DNA of 64,000 nucleotides from Calliopum simillimum (GCA_951812925.1 OX638368.1:79528909-79592908), one strand, 5' to 3'; shown: positions 31,500 to 42,620, counted from the first letter of the stretch. Program-made: numbers and translations. Notes: generated by a model from the letters alone, not told the origin.

Positions 31500-32470
31500 C
31501 AAAAAATTTACTTTGAGTTTTATTTAAAACTAGTCTTCTTTGCCCGCTTCGCTAGGCATGTTTGTTTTGTTTTTTTCCCAATAGCTTAGAAGGTGTACAG
31601 GGATAAAATTTTGACTTACGCCACTGCCACGTCACCAATAAAAATTTAGGTATTTTGAGAAAGTTAATTTCATTTCAAACCATCTTAAAAATTGGCAATG
31701 GCATAGCTGGAGTGTCCCAGGAAACTTTCAATTAAGGCTTGTTGATAATTTGCCTTAGATGTTTTTTCTGTAGTACATCTAGATATTCTTCGTTTTGACT
31801 ATGAAGCCTTCGGGTGACCTTCGGGAAGTATCGGGTATTACAAAAAACTATCAGTTAAAGTTTGTTGATAATTCACCGTAGATTTTTTCCCCCTTGTGTA
31901 CCAAGATATTCTTCGTTTTGATTATGAAGCCTTCAAGTGACCTTCGGGAACCATCGGGTGTTCCAAAAAACTATCAATTAAAGTTTATTGATGGTTCACC
32001 ATAGATTTTTTCCCTCTCGTATACCTAGATATTCTTCGTTTTGACTATGAAGCCTTCGGGTGACCTTCGAACACCTTTGGGTGTCACAAAAAACTATCAC
32101 TTAAAGCTTGTTGACAGTCCGCCATAGATTTTTTCCCTCTCGTATATCTAGATATTCTTCGTTTTGACTATGAAGCCGTCGGGTGACCTTCGGCAAACTT
32201 CGGGTATTCCAAAAAACTATCAATTAAAACTTGTTGAAAGCCTGCCATAGATATTTTCCCTCTAGTGTACCTAGATATTCTTCGTTTTGACTATTAAGCC
32301 TTCGGGTGGTCTTCGGAAAACTTCGTGTATAGCATAAAAACATTCCCATACCTAATATATACTCATTTCCAAATTTTCAGCTCAATTGGACGAATGGTTT
32401 CTGAGTGATAATGCTTCACACAGACACACACACAGTCATTTTTATATATAAGTATATGTAGATTCTATTT
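31500..32470. repeat. Repeat block with five 123-bp tandem units
   Basis: GATATTCTTCGTTTTGA begins at 31,792, 31,905, 32,028, 32,151 and 32,274 (spacings 113, 123, 123, 123). Units contain GAAGCCTTCGGGTGACCTTC. The block ends with CAATTGGACGAATGG, a CACACA run and TTTATATATAAG, which looks like the 3' end of a retroposed or Helitron-like unit inserted in the piggyBac. The family is not identified. Confidence 0.8.
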
Positions 32471-32559
32471 TTTACACGTATGCATACATATTTTTTGAAT
32501 AAAAATGGTAAGTTAGCATACTAATCCGCGGTAGTGTGATATTTGACGAAACATCTAAC

Positions 32560-33270
32560 CCATAAATCTACATTGCATCTTATACACCTGTTTCAGAATT
32601 GGTTTTTGCACGGTCTATATTTACATCTACTTACGTCGATCACATTCACCAACGTAATGAGCGATTCCATCAAAACGTAAATTTTGATCTATTCGATTAG
32701 TTCCTTCCATACATTTATTATATGGTTCGACTGCCTTTAGACTTTTGATCATTATAGCTTCCATTCTGTTCTACAAAAGAGCGTAGCTATCGATTTTAGA
32801 TCTCTTCCATGTGAAGTAGAAGCAACTAAAACGCAATTATTATCATTCCACTTTACAATGGCGATGTCAAATTCCTTGTTCTCTGCAAATTTGATATGCC
32901 CTCTTGGTTTTTTTTTTTCATGATGTCTTTACAGGAAGTGGGCAGTTGTGTGGAATGCAATTTTCTCTTATGGTTCCCGTTACATTGTAGCCTAGGCTTT
33001 GCAAATAATTTAAAACTGGGATTCCAGTTAATAAATTATCGAAGTAAAAGTGGAATAGGAGAACACGAACGTCGTCAGGAAGGGCGTTGATCATTTGTAA
33101 TAGAGCTGCCACAAAGTGAATACAACAATACTTTCCTCGGTAAATACTAAAGGACACCAAATACCCTCCAAGAGTGTTCAGACACCATGCAATGTATCTA
33201 AATCGAAGAAGTTTGGCTCGAATAAACTGTTTGCATGAGAGCAGTCTGAAATACGGTATCATGGATTCAT
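32560..33270 (-). pseudogene. piggyBac transposase fragment, decayed
   Basis: The longest open part (33,262-32,918) has MIPYFRLLSCKQFIRAK, then WCLNTLGGYLVSFSIYRGK, then FHFYFDNLLTGIP with the second catalytic aspartate, then GTIRENCIPHNCPLPVK. These blocks and their order belong to the piggyBac DDE domain. Further downstream, with stops and shifts, come RGHIKFAENKEFDIAIVKW and CVLVAST. The N-terminus with the first aspartate and the C-terminal cysteine-rich tail are missing. Confidence 0.82.
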
Positions 33271-33792
33271 CAACTGATGATCAGGGTGAAAGGGATCAAT
33301 GTGTTTTTTCAGTGTAAAGTGAATAAAACGGCTTATTTGAATGAAACTATTTCGAAAATCGTGGCTTTAATGATCCAATAATCTTCACGATTAACTACAA
33401 GCATTGTAACCAAAGATAAGCATAATCCCAATAGTTAGATGCATCCACAATCATTTACAGCACATCTTCATAAAAAAACGCTCGAAAAATTCATATAACA
33501 TCCAGGCCCATTCACACGGGGTAGGTTTTTTGGTGTTCAAACCCCCCCAGGTAGATATTTTCCCCATATAAATTATTTATGAATTGAATTATTGAAATAA
33601 ATGGAAATTAGTCTACCTCTAAACTATACATAAGCGGTTCCCGCCAGTGATGCCATATGGCACACTTAAAATATATTCAGGCCTATCACTTAGTATGGAA
33701 CAACTTATGGAAAAATATAAATGCACTTTAGAAACAACTGTATTACTCTTCAATTTGGCATAATTACTTTTTTCAAAATCGAAATACAAATA

Positions 33793-35014
33793 GGGGAGGG
33801 GGGGGGGGGCTAGTGTGGACAATTTTTATATAATTACAAAATTATATATGTAAATATATCATTTTTGTAATAAAGTAATTTTTAGCGATTACTTATACCT
33901 CTTGCCTTCATAATTGCATCAATAGTTATGATTTTTTATTTTCATAAATGCTTTATTAAATTATTTTAAAAAGAGCTTACATTTGTCCACACTAGAACCT
34001 TATACGAGGCTAGTGTGGATAACCATTGATTTAACTGGGGGCTAATGTGGACACCATAAGAAACTTGAAAGAAAGAATTCAGATACATGTTTATTTAAGA
34101 AAATAATGATGTAACACAAATAATAATACAAATAAAAAATTAACTGCTATCCCATATTATATTTGGAGAAATTTATATCAAACTTCATATAACTTGCTGA
34201 TCGAGATGTTCCCGGCAGTCGTTGTGCTTGTGGCAGCTTTGCCACTATTTCATTTCGGTGAATTTGGCTGGTATCCGGTATATCGGGATATTTGAATCTA
34301 TCGTTCTTTCTTTTTAGAAACGTAATGTCGAAATCTTGAGAACCGTGGATCGTGACAATTTGACCAATATAAAATACTTTTTGTCCATGTTGTTTCAAAC
34401 TTCATATATCTTGCTGATCGCGATGTTTCCGACAGTTGTTGTGGTTGTTGCAGCTTTGCCACTATTTCATTTCGGTAAATTTCGCTGGTATCCGGTAAAT
34501 CGGGATACGTGAATCTGTCGTTCTTTCTTTTTAGTAACGTACTCTCTTGGAACGGCTTTTAGAAATGGTCTGACGATTTCTGGAGTCATTTCAGCTGCTG
34601 CGGACATGTCCACACTAGCCCCATTTCAGTTGTCCACACTAGCCCCTTCATGTCTTTTAAAACAAAAATATTTTTTTTTTAACCTTACGGTAAAGTTCTT
34701 CAAAAATAATTTCAATGGTTTAAATAAACACTATTTTAAGTTGTATTATCTATTAACACTACAGCAGAAGAATAATTAGTTTAAAAGTATCACTGAAATT
34801 TCGAAACAAAAAATTACTTTTTGCTGCGTAAAACACGTTCGGTCAAGTAATCATGGAAAGCTGAACTTTCAACAAATGAATTTTTTTTTTGGTGATGCAG
34901 ACTGCAAATACTAACTTGAAAAATATAAAACAGAAACAAATAATTCAAAACGGCGCGAGAATTTGAATTTGACCACACTAGCCCCCAGTCCACACTAGCC
35001 CCCCCCCCCTCCCC
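33793..35014. mobile_element. TA-flanked element with G-rich ends and GGGGCTAGTGTGGAC subterminal repeats
   Basis: The ends GGGGAGGGGGGGGGGG-CTAGTGTGGAC and complement are flanked by TA (33,791-33,792; 35,015-35,016). The word GCTAGTGTGGAC, or its complement, recurs inside near 34,010, 34,043, 34,610, 34,630, 34,975 and 34,990. A minus-strand 83-codon frame (34,398-34,147, FYIGQIVTIHGSQDFDITFL) resembles C-terminal modules seen in some pogo-like transposases. The region around 34,380-34,520 partly repeats it. TA target and size suggest a deletion derivative of the pogo/Tc1 group. Confidence 0.65.
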
Positions 35015-35277
35015 TAAATAATTTTTTGCAACTCGCCGACGTCTCGATGCCATAATCGATTTTTTTCGAATAATTTTTCAATGATCTTCCTCTCCGCTCA
35101 CGCTTGAAAAGTTGATGGAATATTTATGCATGGAATGCATCAAATGATAGATCAAACATTTCTACGCACATAAAAAACAACAAGCCTGCGCGAAAAAGTT
35201 ACAAAATGATTTTGGTGAACATTCGGGTAATGCGTTTTAACTGTGCCGTTTGGCATCACTGGCGGGGATTGGGTTAA

Positions 35278-35415
35278 ACAATTGTGCCGAGTAAAAATTA
35301 ACATTTGTAATTTAAAACCATTTTATAAATAAATAAAGTGAATGCTTTTGATTGCTCTCAGGAAACTGTAAGAGATTGAAATTATCGTCATAAGAGACAG
35401 GAAATTTCGGAACAA
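35278..35415 (+). repeat. 5' LTR, second part
   Basis: Resumes after the TTAA duplicate with ACAATTGTGCCG, which also occurs in the 3' LTR at about 37,730. It ends ACAA just before the primer site. Confidence 0.85.
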
Positions 35416-35416
35416 T

Positions 35417-35434
35417 TGGTGTCAGAAGTGGGAT
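35417..35434 (+). other. Primer binding site matching tRNA-Leu 3' end
   Basis: TGGTGTCAGAAGTGGGAT is complementary to the CCCACTTCTGACACCA end of insect tRNA-Leu. It begins two bases after the LTR end. Confidence 0.85.
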
Positions 35435-35479
35435 TGTGTAAAAAGAATTAGCAATCAATTAAAAAAAAAAAATAATAAA

Positions 35480-36050
35480 ATGGTTAAGTTTGAAGATCTA
35501 ATAATTGAACAATTTAAAAAAGAGTTGGAAACGCGGAATTTACAAACGGCTGACAGAAAGTTGGAATTGCAGCAGCGATTGCGAAATGCTATTGAAGAAG
35601 ATGGTGTAAATATTGATGAACGTGGAGAAAGCTTCTGGACCGGCGGCAAGTGGTGAAGTTGTAGATATGTCAAAGTTCGAGCATATGTTAATGGTGATGA
35701 CGCAGACAATAAATCAAAATACACTGCAGATTGATCAGAGGTTAAGTCAGAACGCGACGCAGATGCACACAATGTTGCCCTCACTCAGGTGACGATTGTA
35801 TTAACATGCCGCCCAATATTGAAAACGTGGATGGAGGTGGAGGCTGAAAAGAAAAATTCAGTACGTGAGGAAAGAGAACGACAACGCTTAACAGAAAAAG
35901 AACGCGAGCTTCGCAAAGAAAAAAAGACGCCGTCATGAGATTCGTGAACGTCAACGGCAAAAAGAACAACGTCTATCTGAAGAATGTAAAAAACTGGCTC
36001 TGGAAAGAGAGCGACGAGAAAAAGAGAAAGCTGTAAAAATTTATGTGCGT
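35480..36050 (+). pseudogene. gag: gag remnant: SAP-like N-terminus and coiled-coil region
   Basis: Starts MVKFEDLIIEQFKKELETRN and continues LQTADRKLELQQRLRNAI, a SAP-like helix-helix pattern at the N-terminus of some gypsy-group Gags. The frame stops at 35,654-35,656 after 58 codons. Beyond, in other frames, are an MMQ/Q-rich stretch (about 35,695-35,780) and a very charged RERERQRLTEKERELRKEK coiled coil (about 35,865-35,930). The capsid core is not apparent. There are several frame breaks. Confidence 0.65.
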
Positions 36051-36059
36051 CTTTTGAAC

Positions 36060-37389
36060 ATTTTGCCTGAAGAAAAGTGGACGAATGCGGAGATACAATG
36101 GGACCAGCGCAGTGGTACAGATTTGGCAACTATAATTCATTATAAGGAGCTGGGTAGGAAACCGGCGTGGCAAGAAGTCTCAAGTGAAAGCCAAATCTGT
36201 AAAGCATACTGAGCGCAATGGCAAAGTTTGGAGTTGTATGATGGTTGCCCATAAAGAATCTGGGAAAGTGAGGATCGTAAAATTCGCTCAAAACTACTGG
36301 TTTTTCACAAGGCAAAATTTAAGGAAATAATCTAGGATTATCACAATGGATTGAGTGGAGGACATCTGGGCATAACAAAAACCACAGAGAAAATAAAGAA
36401 ACGGTTTTATTGGGTTGGATGCCAAGAAACAGTTACTGACTGGATCCGCCGTTGTGACCAATGTGCAATTGCTAAAGGATCATGGCGACGAACTCGGGGG
36501 AAAATGCATCAGGATAACGTTGGAGCTCCCTTTGAGAGGATAGCCATGGATATAGCTGGACCTTTTCCAATCAGCAATACAGGAAATAAATACATCCTTG
36601 TGGTAATTGATTACTTCAGTAAGTGGCCAGAAGTATATCTCATTACCAATCAAGAAGCAAAAACAGTGGCAGACATTTATATCAAAAATTGGATTTGTCG
36701 ATATGAAGCTCTACTTGAGTTGCATTCCGACCAAGGTCGAAATTTTGAGTCGGCACTTTTTAAGGAGGTTGGAATACAGAAGACACGCACCACAGCACTG
36801 CATCCTCAGTCCGATGGCATGGTCGAAAGGTTCAACCGTACTCTAGAGGAGCATCTGAAGAAGTTTGTCGAGAAAGGACAAAAAGAATGGGATGAGCGTC
36901 TACCAATGTTTCTGATAGCTTATCTTTCGTCAATACACGATACCACTATAGTCACGCCAGCGAAAGCCATTTTTGGTACGGACTTAAGGGTTCCAGCAGA
37001 TTTGAAGTACGGAGTAAGCGTTGTCCCAGAAACGACCCATGCTGACTATTACATGTCGCGAAAAAGAGAAGAACTGGCTGATATACAGGAGACGTACTCA
37101 ATTGGCTAGCGACAAGATGAAAGCTCGGTATAACCTGCGAGTAAATAATGAAGGGTTCAAAGAAGGTCTTTTAGTGCTACTGCACAACTCACAACGAAAA
37201 CGAGGCTTGTCTCCTAAATTACGGACTCATTGGGAGGGACCTTTCCGGATCGTCACAAGGATTAACGATGTTGTGTATCGAATCCAAAAATACCCCGGTA
37301 ACAAAGGTAAATTAAAAGTGTTACACATTGAAAGACTAACGCCATATGGGGGCGACAGTGAATCTCTTGTTCGGGACGAACAAGTTTAA
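36060..37389 (+). pseudogene. int: Retrotransposon integrase, shortened and frameshifted
   Basis: After a decayed N-terminal piece, the open part from 36,351 has the zinc-binding end (CDQCAIAKG), the catalytic core with MDIAGPFP (first Asp), HSDQGRNFES (second Asp) and GMVERFNRTLEE (Glu), and PAKAIFGTDLRVP. A one-base shift near 37,105 moves the C-terminal domain (WEGPFRIV... with VLHIERLTPYGG) to another frame, ending at 37,389. Only 31 residues separate the second Asp and the Glu, where the family has 35, so a small in-frame deletion is likely. Integrase inserts the cDNA into the genome; this copy cannot. Confidence 0.85.
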
Positions 37390-37402
37390 GAGGAGGGCAG
37401 GG
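37387..37402 (+). other. Polypurine tract before the 3' LTR
   Basis: AAGAGGAGGGCAGGG ends directly at the LTR TG. An identical tract precedes the duplicated LTR at 39,335. Confidence 0.8.
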
Positions 37403-37847
37403 TGACAAAAAATCCTTAAGCACAAATAAATGGAAAGAAACTTCACGAAAGTACCTGACAGTTCGAGATGTCAATAAAAACAATGATGCCTACTATCAAG
37501 AAATTATTAGCTGAGGAAATTTTTGGTGAATCAACGAGATATTGCCAGATGTTTCGTTATTGCAATTCTAGACCGTTCATACAGGTATAAAAGAAGTTGA
37601 TCATGAGTGCTGCAGTTCAGTTGATTTTAAGCAATAAAGTGAAAAGGTTGCCTATACAGTGCCACTGAAAGTTAATAAAGTGCTAATTGTAATATTAGAG
37701 TTTCAATGTAAATAAACAGTAAAATAAACAATTGTGCCGTGTAAAAATTGACATTTGTAACTTAAATAAACCACTTTATTGATTGCTACACAATCCAGTG
37801 ATCGAAATTGAAATTATCGTCATAAGATACAGAAAATTTCGTTACAA
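37403..37847 (+). repeat. 3' LTR of the tRNA-Leu-primed element
   Basis: A 445-bp LTR starting TGACAAAAAATCC and ending GTTACAA, followed by the TATTG duplicate. It contains GTATAAAAGAAG (TATA-like, about 37,585) and AATAAA words. Confidence 0.88.
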
Positions 37848-37881
37848 TATTGATATATTTTAAACTTTATTTTTTTAGTAA

Positions 37882-38589
37882 ATGGTCTCAAATGAACTAT
37901 TCCTTTCCACTATGCAAAAGTCCATTACTGAACATTTTGTTTCCTGCTGGCAATGCGAAAATGTAGCTCATCTCTCATGTGCTGGCATAAGCGGTAGAAT
38001 TCAGGACATTATCTTGAAAAATAATGGTCTTCGCTGGTGTTGTGAAAAGTGAAACTCTTCTGCAATCGATTTGTGCAAATTACTAAAAGCAACTCGTAGA
38101 AATCTTTCCGAAATTCAAAAAAATTTTTCTGCTACGCAAGCAAGCTTTGATCAGCTTGTAAAATTTTTTAATGAGTGCAAATGCATTGATGAACAATCTA
38201 CCTCATCAAATGTACTATCCAAAGCATCATTGAACAATATTAAAGCTGCGCCTTTAAACTTAAATATTCCTCTTACATTTACATTTACTCCTTCTGCAGT
38301 AGAATCTCTACCTAAATTAGTTTTGTCCGATACTCAACCTCTTGAATCATCTTCGTCTTTTTGGAATGATGTACCTTTTGACGAAGTTGTTAAGGATTCC
38401 GGTCAAACTACTGGCCCTTCTTCTGATCCCTTACCTATTAATGGTGTTGCTACTGGTCTAATTACTGTTAGTTCTTCTGGGTCCTCAACGTTAAATACGG
38501 TTGCTACTAGTGCTATTCCTAAAAAAACTGGTAGCTTTACCATTAATGAAATCTATATTTATTATTTGGTAAGCAACGGATACTACTGA
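37882..38589 (+). pseudogene. Non-LTR ORF1 fragment, copy 1, with nonsense codon
   Basis: It matches the 235-codon frame at 39,814-40,521 but carries TGA at 38,050-38,052 in place of TGG. The stop falls in the zinc-finger end (RWCCEK, then stop). A shorter frame restarts at 38,071. Both copies are otherwise the same fragment. Confidence 0.8.
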
Positions 38590-38724
38590 GGTAGATGTTT
38601 TGCCCCACATGAACACGAATTTGGAACTGCCTAATGTAAAAGTTAAAGTCTCCACACAGAAAAAAAAAAAAGATTGTTAAAACAACAATTTTTCATTCTT
38701 AAAAAATAGTTATTTCTAAGTTGT

Positions 38725-39092
38725 TGAAATAGTACAGTCGTTTGGTAGTTTTGCCTGGAAAGTTTTTTGCAAATGAGTTATTTTATAGATTTCGATGTGC
38801 TCTTTCTGAATATCAACTTTGCTACCTCGAGTCGTGTTCGTTCGCGTCGCCATATTGAAAAAATGGCGTCCAAAAACGGTTTTTTACAAATATCTCTTTA
38901 ACGGTTAAATTTAGAGAAAAATATTGTTGCGCAATATTGTAGTTTATAAAATTTTCTATAAAAATGTCCTCAGAATTATTTTCGAACGACTCATGACTCA
39001 TTAGATATCCTAATTCAAAAAAATTAGTAAATTGTGGATGCCGCATATGAGTAGGCACAGTGATGTGTTGAGCTTAAAATTACGATAGCTCA
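38725..39092. repeat. Fold-back left arm, truncated copy
   Basis: A copy of 40,657-41,024 created by the tandem duplication. Its right arm is missing here because the duplication breakpoint falls inside the element. Confidence 0.85.
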
Positions 39093-39321
39093 TGAAGGTC
39101 TTTTAGTGCTACTGCACAACTCACAACGAAAACGAGCCTTGTCTCCTAAATTACGGACTCATTGGGAGGGACCTTTCCGGATCGTCACAAGGATTAACGA
39201 TGTTGTGTATCGAATCCAAAAATACCCCGGTAACAAAGGTAAATTAAAAGTGTTACACATTGAAAGACTAACGCCATATGGGGGCGACAGTGAATCTCTT
39301 GTTCGGGACGAACAAGTTTAA
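39093..39321 (+). pseudogene. Integrase C-terminal piece, duplicated copy
   Basis: A second copy of the integrase C-terminal domain (RTHWEGPFRIV to the final RDEQV), created by the tandem duplication. It has no upstream core. Confidence 0.85.
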
Positions 39322-39334
39322 GAGGAGGGCAGGG

Positions 39335-39779
39335 TGACAAAAAATCCTTTAGCACAAATAAATGGAAAGAAACTTCACGAAAGTACCTGACAGTTCGAGA
39401 TGTCAATAAAAACAATGATGCCTACTATCAAGAAATTATTAGCTGAGGAAATTTTTGGTGAATCAACGAGATATTGCCAGATGTTTCGTTATTGCAATTC
39501 TAGACCGTTCATACAGGTATAAAAGAAGTTGATCATGAGTGCTGCAGTTCAGTTGATTTTAAGCAATAAAGTGAAAAGGTTGCCTATACAGTGCCACTGA
39601 AAGTTAATAAAGTGCTAATTGTAATATTAGAGTTTCAATGTAAATAAACAGTAAAATAAACAATTGTGCCGTGTAAAAATTGACATTTGTAACTTAAATA
39701 AACCACTTTATTGATTGCTACACAATCCAGTGATCGAAATTGAAATTATCGTCATAAGATACAGAAAGTTTCGTTACAA
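39335..39779 (+). repeat. LTR, duplicated copy
   Basis: A nearly identical repeat of 37,403-37,847, again followed by TATTG. Confidence 0.9.
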
Positions 39780-39813
39780 TATTGATATATTTTAAACTAT
39801 ATTTTTTTAGTAA

Positions 39814-40521
39814 ATGGTCTCAAATGAACTATTCCTTTCCACTATGCAAAAGTCCATTACTGAACATTTTGTTTCCTGCTGGCAATGCGAAAATGTAGCT
39901 CATCTCTCATGTGCTGGCATAAGCGGTAGAATTCAGGACATTATCTTGAAAAATAATGGTCTTCGCTGGTGTTGTGAAAAGTGGAACTCTTCTGCAATCG
40001 ATTTGTGCAAATTACTAAAAGCAACTCGTAGAAATCTTTCCGAAATTCAAAAAAATTTTTCTGCTACGCAAGCAAGCTTTGATCAGCTTGTAAAATTTTT
40101 TAATGAGTGCAAATGCATTGATGAACAATCTACCTCATCAAATGTACTATCCAAAGCATTATTGAACAATATTAAAGCTGCGCCTTTAAACTTAAATATT
40201 CCTCTTACATTTACATTTACTCCTTCTGCAGTAGAATCTCTACCTAAATTAGTTTTGTCCGATACTCAACCTCTTGAATCATCTTCGTCTTTTTGGAATG
40301 ATGTACCTTTTGACGAAGTTGTTAAGGATTCCGGTCAAACTACTGGCCCTTCTTCTGATCCCTTACCTATTAATGGTGTTGCTACTGGTCTAATTACTGT
40401 TAGTTCTTCTGGGTCCTCAACGTTAAATACGGTTGCTACTAGTGCTATTCCTAAAAAAACTGGTAGCTTTACCATTAATGAAATCTATATTTATTATTTG
40501 GTAAGCAACGGATACTACTGA
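39814..40521 (+). CDS. Non-LTR ORF1 fragment, copy 2: PHD-type zinc finger and coiled coil
   Basis: A 235-codon frame. Residues 18-57 have CWQC, HLSC and WCCEK at PHD-finger spacing, the usual N-terminal module of insect CR1/Jockey-type ORF1 proteins. Residues 60-105 (LCKLLKATRRNLSEIQKNF) look helical and coiled-coil-like. A serine/threonine-rich linker follows. It ends IYIYYLVSNGYY and stop, where the RRM/FP-like part should begin. Just downstream, in another frame, VDVLPHMNTNLELPNVKVKV continues the family, so a frame change or deletion truncates it. ORF1 binds element RNA. The start may be internal, since the first zinc ligands are not visible. Confidence 0.6.
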   Translation: MVSNELFLSTMQKSITEHFVSCWQCENVAHLSCAGISGRIQDIILKNNGLRWCCEKWNSSAIDLCKLLKATRRNLSEIQKNFSATQASFDQLVKFFNECKCIDEQSTSSNVLSKALLNNIKAAPLNLNIPLTFTFTPSAVESLPKLVLSDTQPLESSSSFWNDVPFDEVVKDSGQTTGPSSDPLPINGVATGLITVSSSGSSTLNTVATSAIPKKTGSFTINEIYIYYLVSNGYY

Positions 40522-40639
40522 GGTAGATGTTTTGCCCCACATGAACACGAATTTGGAACTGCCTAATGTAAAAGTTAAAGTCTCCACACAGAAAAAAAAA
40601 AAGATTGTTAAAACAACAATTTTTCATTCTTAAAAAATA

Positions 40640-41925
40640 GTTATTTCTAAGTTGTTGAAATAGTACAGTCGTTTGGTAGTTTTGCCTGGAAAGTTTTTTG
40701 CAAATGAATTATTTTATAGATTTCGATGTGCTCTTTCTGAATATCAACTTTGCTACCTCGAGTCGTGTTCGTTCGCGTCGCCATATTGAAAAAATGGCGT
40801 CCAAAAACGGTTTTTTACAAATATCTCTTTAACGGTTAAATTTAGAGAAAAATATTGTTGCGCAATATTGTAGTTTATAAAATTTTCAATAAAAATGTCC
40901 TCAGAATTATTTTCGAACGACTCATGACTCATTAGATATCCTAATTCAAAAAAAATTAGTAAATTGTGGATGCCGCATATGAGTAGGCACAGTGATGTGT
41001 TGAGCTTAAAATTACAATAGCTCATGAACGGTAAGTCACACGTTCAAAGTAAAAATATTTATTTATAGGAAAATTGCACTGCAAGTTACATTTAGTTTTT
41101 TTTTCGTATATCCTATAGCTAAGGAGATATTTTTTTAACAAATCTGAAATTTAAAAAAAAAAACATATTTTCAAAAAATCTCTAAAACGGTAAGTTTAAG
41201 AAAAAAACTTACTTACCGTTCATGAGATATCGTGTCTTGAAAATCATTCATAATTGAACATTGTACTTGTATTTTCAATTTTGAACAATTTTCGCGATAT
41301 CTCATGAAGGGTAAGTGTGACGAAAAAACTGTTCGAAAAGATCCTTATAGGGAATTGAACGTTCTACAAAATGCATGCAAAATTTTTTTTCTAGGATAAA
41401 CCGTTTTAGAGCTATTTTGAAAAAACGGTTTTTTTATAAATTTTAGGTTTGTTGAAAAAATATCTATAGGTCATATGAACAAAAATAGCATGTAGCTTAT
41501 AGTGCAAGTATTTCCCTATAATTTTCTATGAGCTATCGTAACTTTAAGCACATCGCTGTGCCTACTGATAAGCGGCATGCACAATTTTTAAATTTTTTTC
41601 AAATTTTGAATTAGGATACCTCCTGAGTTATAAGTCGCACGAAAACAATTCTAATGTCATTTTTATAGAAAATTTTATAAAGTACAATATTGCACAACAA
41701 TATTTTTTTATTAATGTAGCCGTTAAAGAGATATTTGTAAAAAACTGATTTTGGACGCCATTTTTCCAATATGGCCGCGAGCGAACAAGATTCGAGGTAG
41801 CAAAGTTGAAATTCTGAAAGAGACCATCGAAATCTATAAAATAACTCATTTGCAAAAATCCCGCAAAACTTTCCAGGTAACATCATTTTATTCTCCCAAA
41901 TGATTGTACTAAAATTAATATTTCA
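40640..41925. mobile_element. Fold-back element with arms of about 370 bp
   Basis: The left arm (40,657-41,024) and right arm (about 41,530-41,915) are inverted: for example GATTTCGATGTGCTCTTTC, CGCCATATTGAAAAAATGGCG and TGAGTAGGCACAGTGATGTG have complements on the right. The arms are about 80% alike, so it is older than the palindromes at 16.3 and 51.1 kb. The centre has further self-complementary AT-rich sequence. The phrases resemble those in the 60.4-62.2 kb element. Confidence 0.7.
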
Positions 41926-42149
41926 TTCTTAAGTCAACAACTTCAATCTTAATACTTAAATTTTTTTCATATTTGTCATTTTAAAAAATACAAAATTTCA
42001 ATCACTTTGATATTTTATCTAAACAAAAAAAAAATTCATAGCAGCATTTAAAATATTGAATAAAATATAAAATAAATGCTTTATTTAAAGCATAAGGTAA
42101 GAAATATTTCACCCAAAGTATTGCCAATTAAAGGACACAATTTTTTTTT

Positions 42150-42620
42150 ATTTTTCAGCATATGAAATCCATGTCGTTGTACGAAACGTACTTTGAGGCT
42201 ATCCAAGAATTGACCCATTTTTTGGTATCTTCATAAATTTGGAAGTGCTTCTCAGCAAAGCCATGTTTCATCGTGCCGAATAAGTGATAATCGAATGCCA
42301 GGCAAATACGGCGGGTGAGGCAGGACTTCCCATTTAAGTGTTTTCAAGTAGCTTGCCACTGGTTTTGCAACATGTGGCCGAGCGTTGGAATGTAAGAAAA
42401 TAACTTTGCAGTTTGTCTGCTCATACAGTGTCCGTTTTTCTTTTAGGGCTTCAATCATACGTATCAATTGAAGTCGAAGGCAGTCTGCGATGAAAGTCTC
42501 TCAGCTTGAGTAGCTCATAATAAATTCCACCCTTTCGAACCCACCAATTGCAAACGAGAAGCTTTGCACCTTCGAACTATTGGTTTCAACTCATTTCCTT
42601 TCTTTTGTATTATTCCTAAT
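42150..42620 (-). pseudogene. mariner transposase remnant
   Basis: On the minus strand KLLVCNWWVRKGGIYYELLK (about 42,575-42,515) and then VIFLHSNARPHVAKPVASYL, WEVLPHPPY (42,410-42,315) are the mariner DD34D core in order. The second catalytic Asp of the HDNARPH motif is Ser here, and the third motif (YSPDLAPSD type) is degraded to YLPGIRLS. There are several stops and shifts. The N-terminal DNA-binding domain and the ends are not seen. Confidence 0.85.

Larger units (their letters stand above)
31335..35273 (-). mobile_element. piggyBac-type element nested in the 5' LTR, TSD TTAA
   Basis: The inverted ends CCCATTCCCCGCCAG and CTGGCGGGGATTGGG are flanked by TTAA at 31,331-31,334 and 35,274-35,277. 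Subterminal copies of TGATGCCATATGGCA occur near the left end and near 33,650. The broken transposase lies on the minus strand at 32,560-33,270. A 123-bp tandem repeat block and a TA-flanked element are nested within it. Confidence 0.9.
31042..37847 (+). mobile_element. Ty3/gypsy-type LTR retrotransposon, internally deleted, TSD TATTG
   Basis: The 5' LTR (31,042-31,334 continuing 35,278-35,415) and 3' LTR (37,403-37,847) are about 90% alike by eye. TATTG directly precedes the first (31,037-31,041) and follows the second (37,848-37,852). The tRNA-Leu primer site follows the 5' LTR and a purine tract precedes the 3' LTR. The internal part keeps the gag start and integrase but lacks protease, RT and RNase H. 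The 5' LTR was later split by a 3.9-kb piggyBac-type element. Confidence 0.88.
37161..41024. repeat. 1,932-bp tandem segmental duplication
   Basis: The sequence 37,161-39,092 is repeated at 39,093-41,024 with a constant offset of 1,932. It holds the integrase C-terminus, polypurine tract, LTR, ORF1 fragment and one fold-back arm. I saw only about ten substitutions plus one or two length changes in A-runs. The junction at about 39,092 joins CTCATGAA to GGTCTTTTAG with GAA shared by both parents. Confidence 0.92.

Noticed and set aside
37262..37483. Identical minus-strand 73-codon frames here and at 39,194-39,415
   Set aside because: Antisense to integrase and LTR; present twice only because of the tandem duplication.
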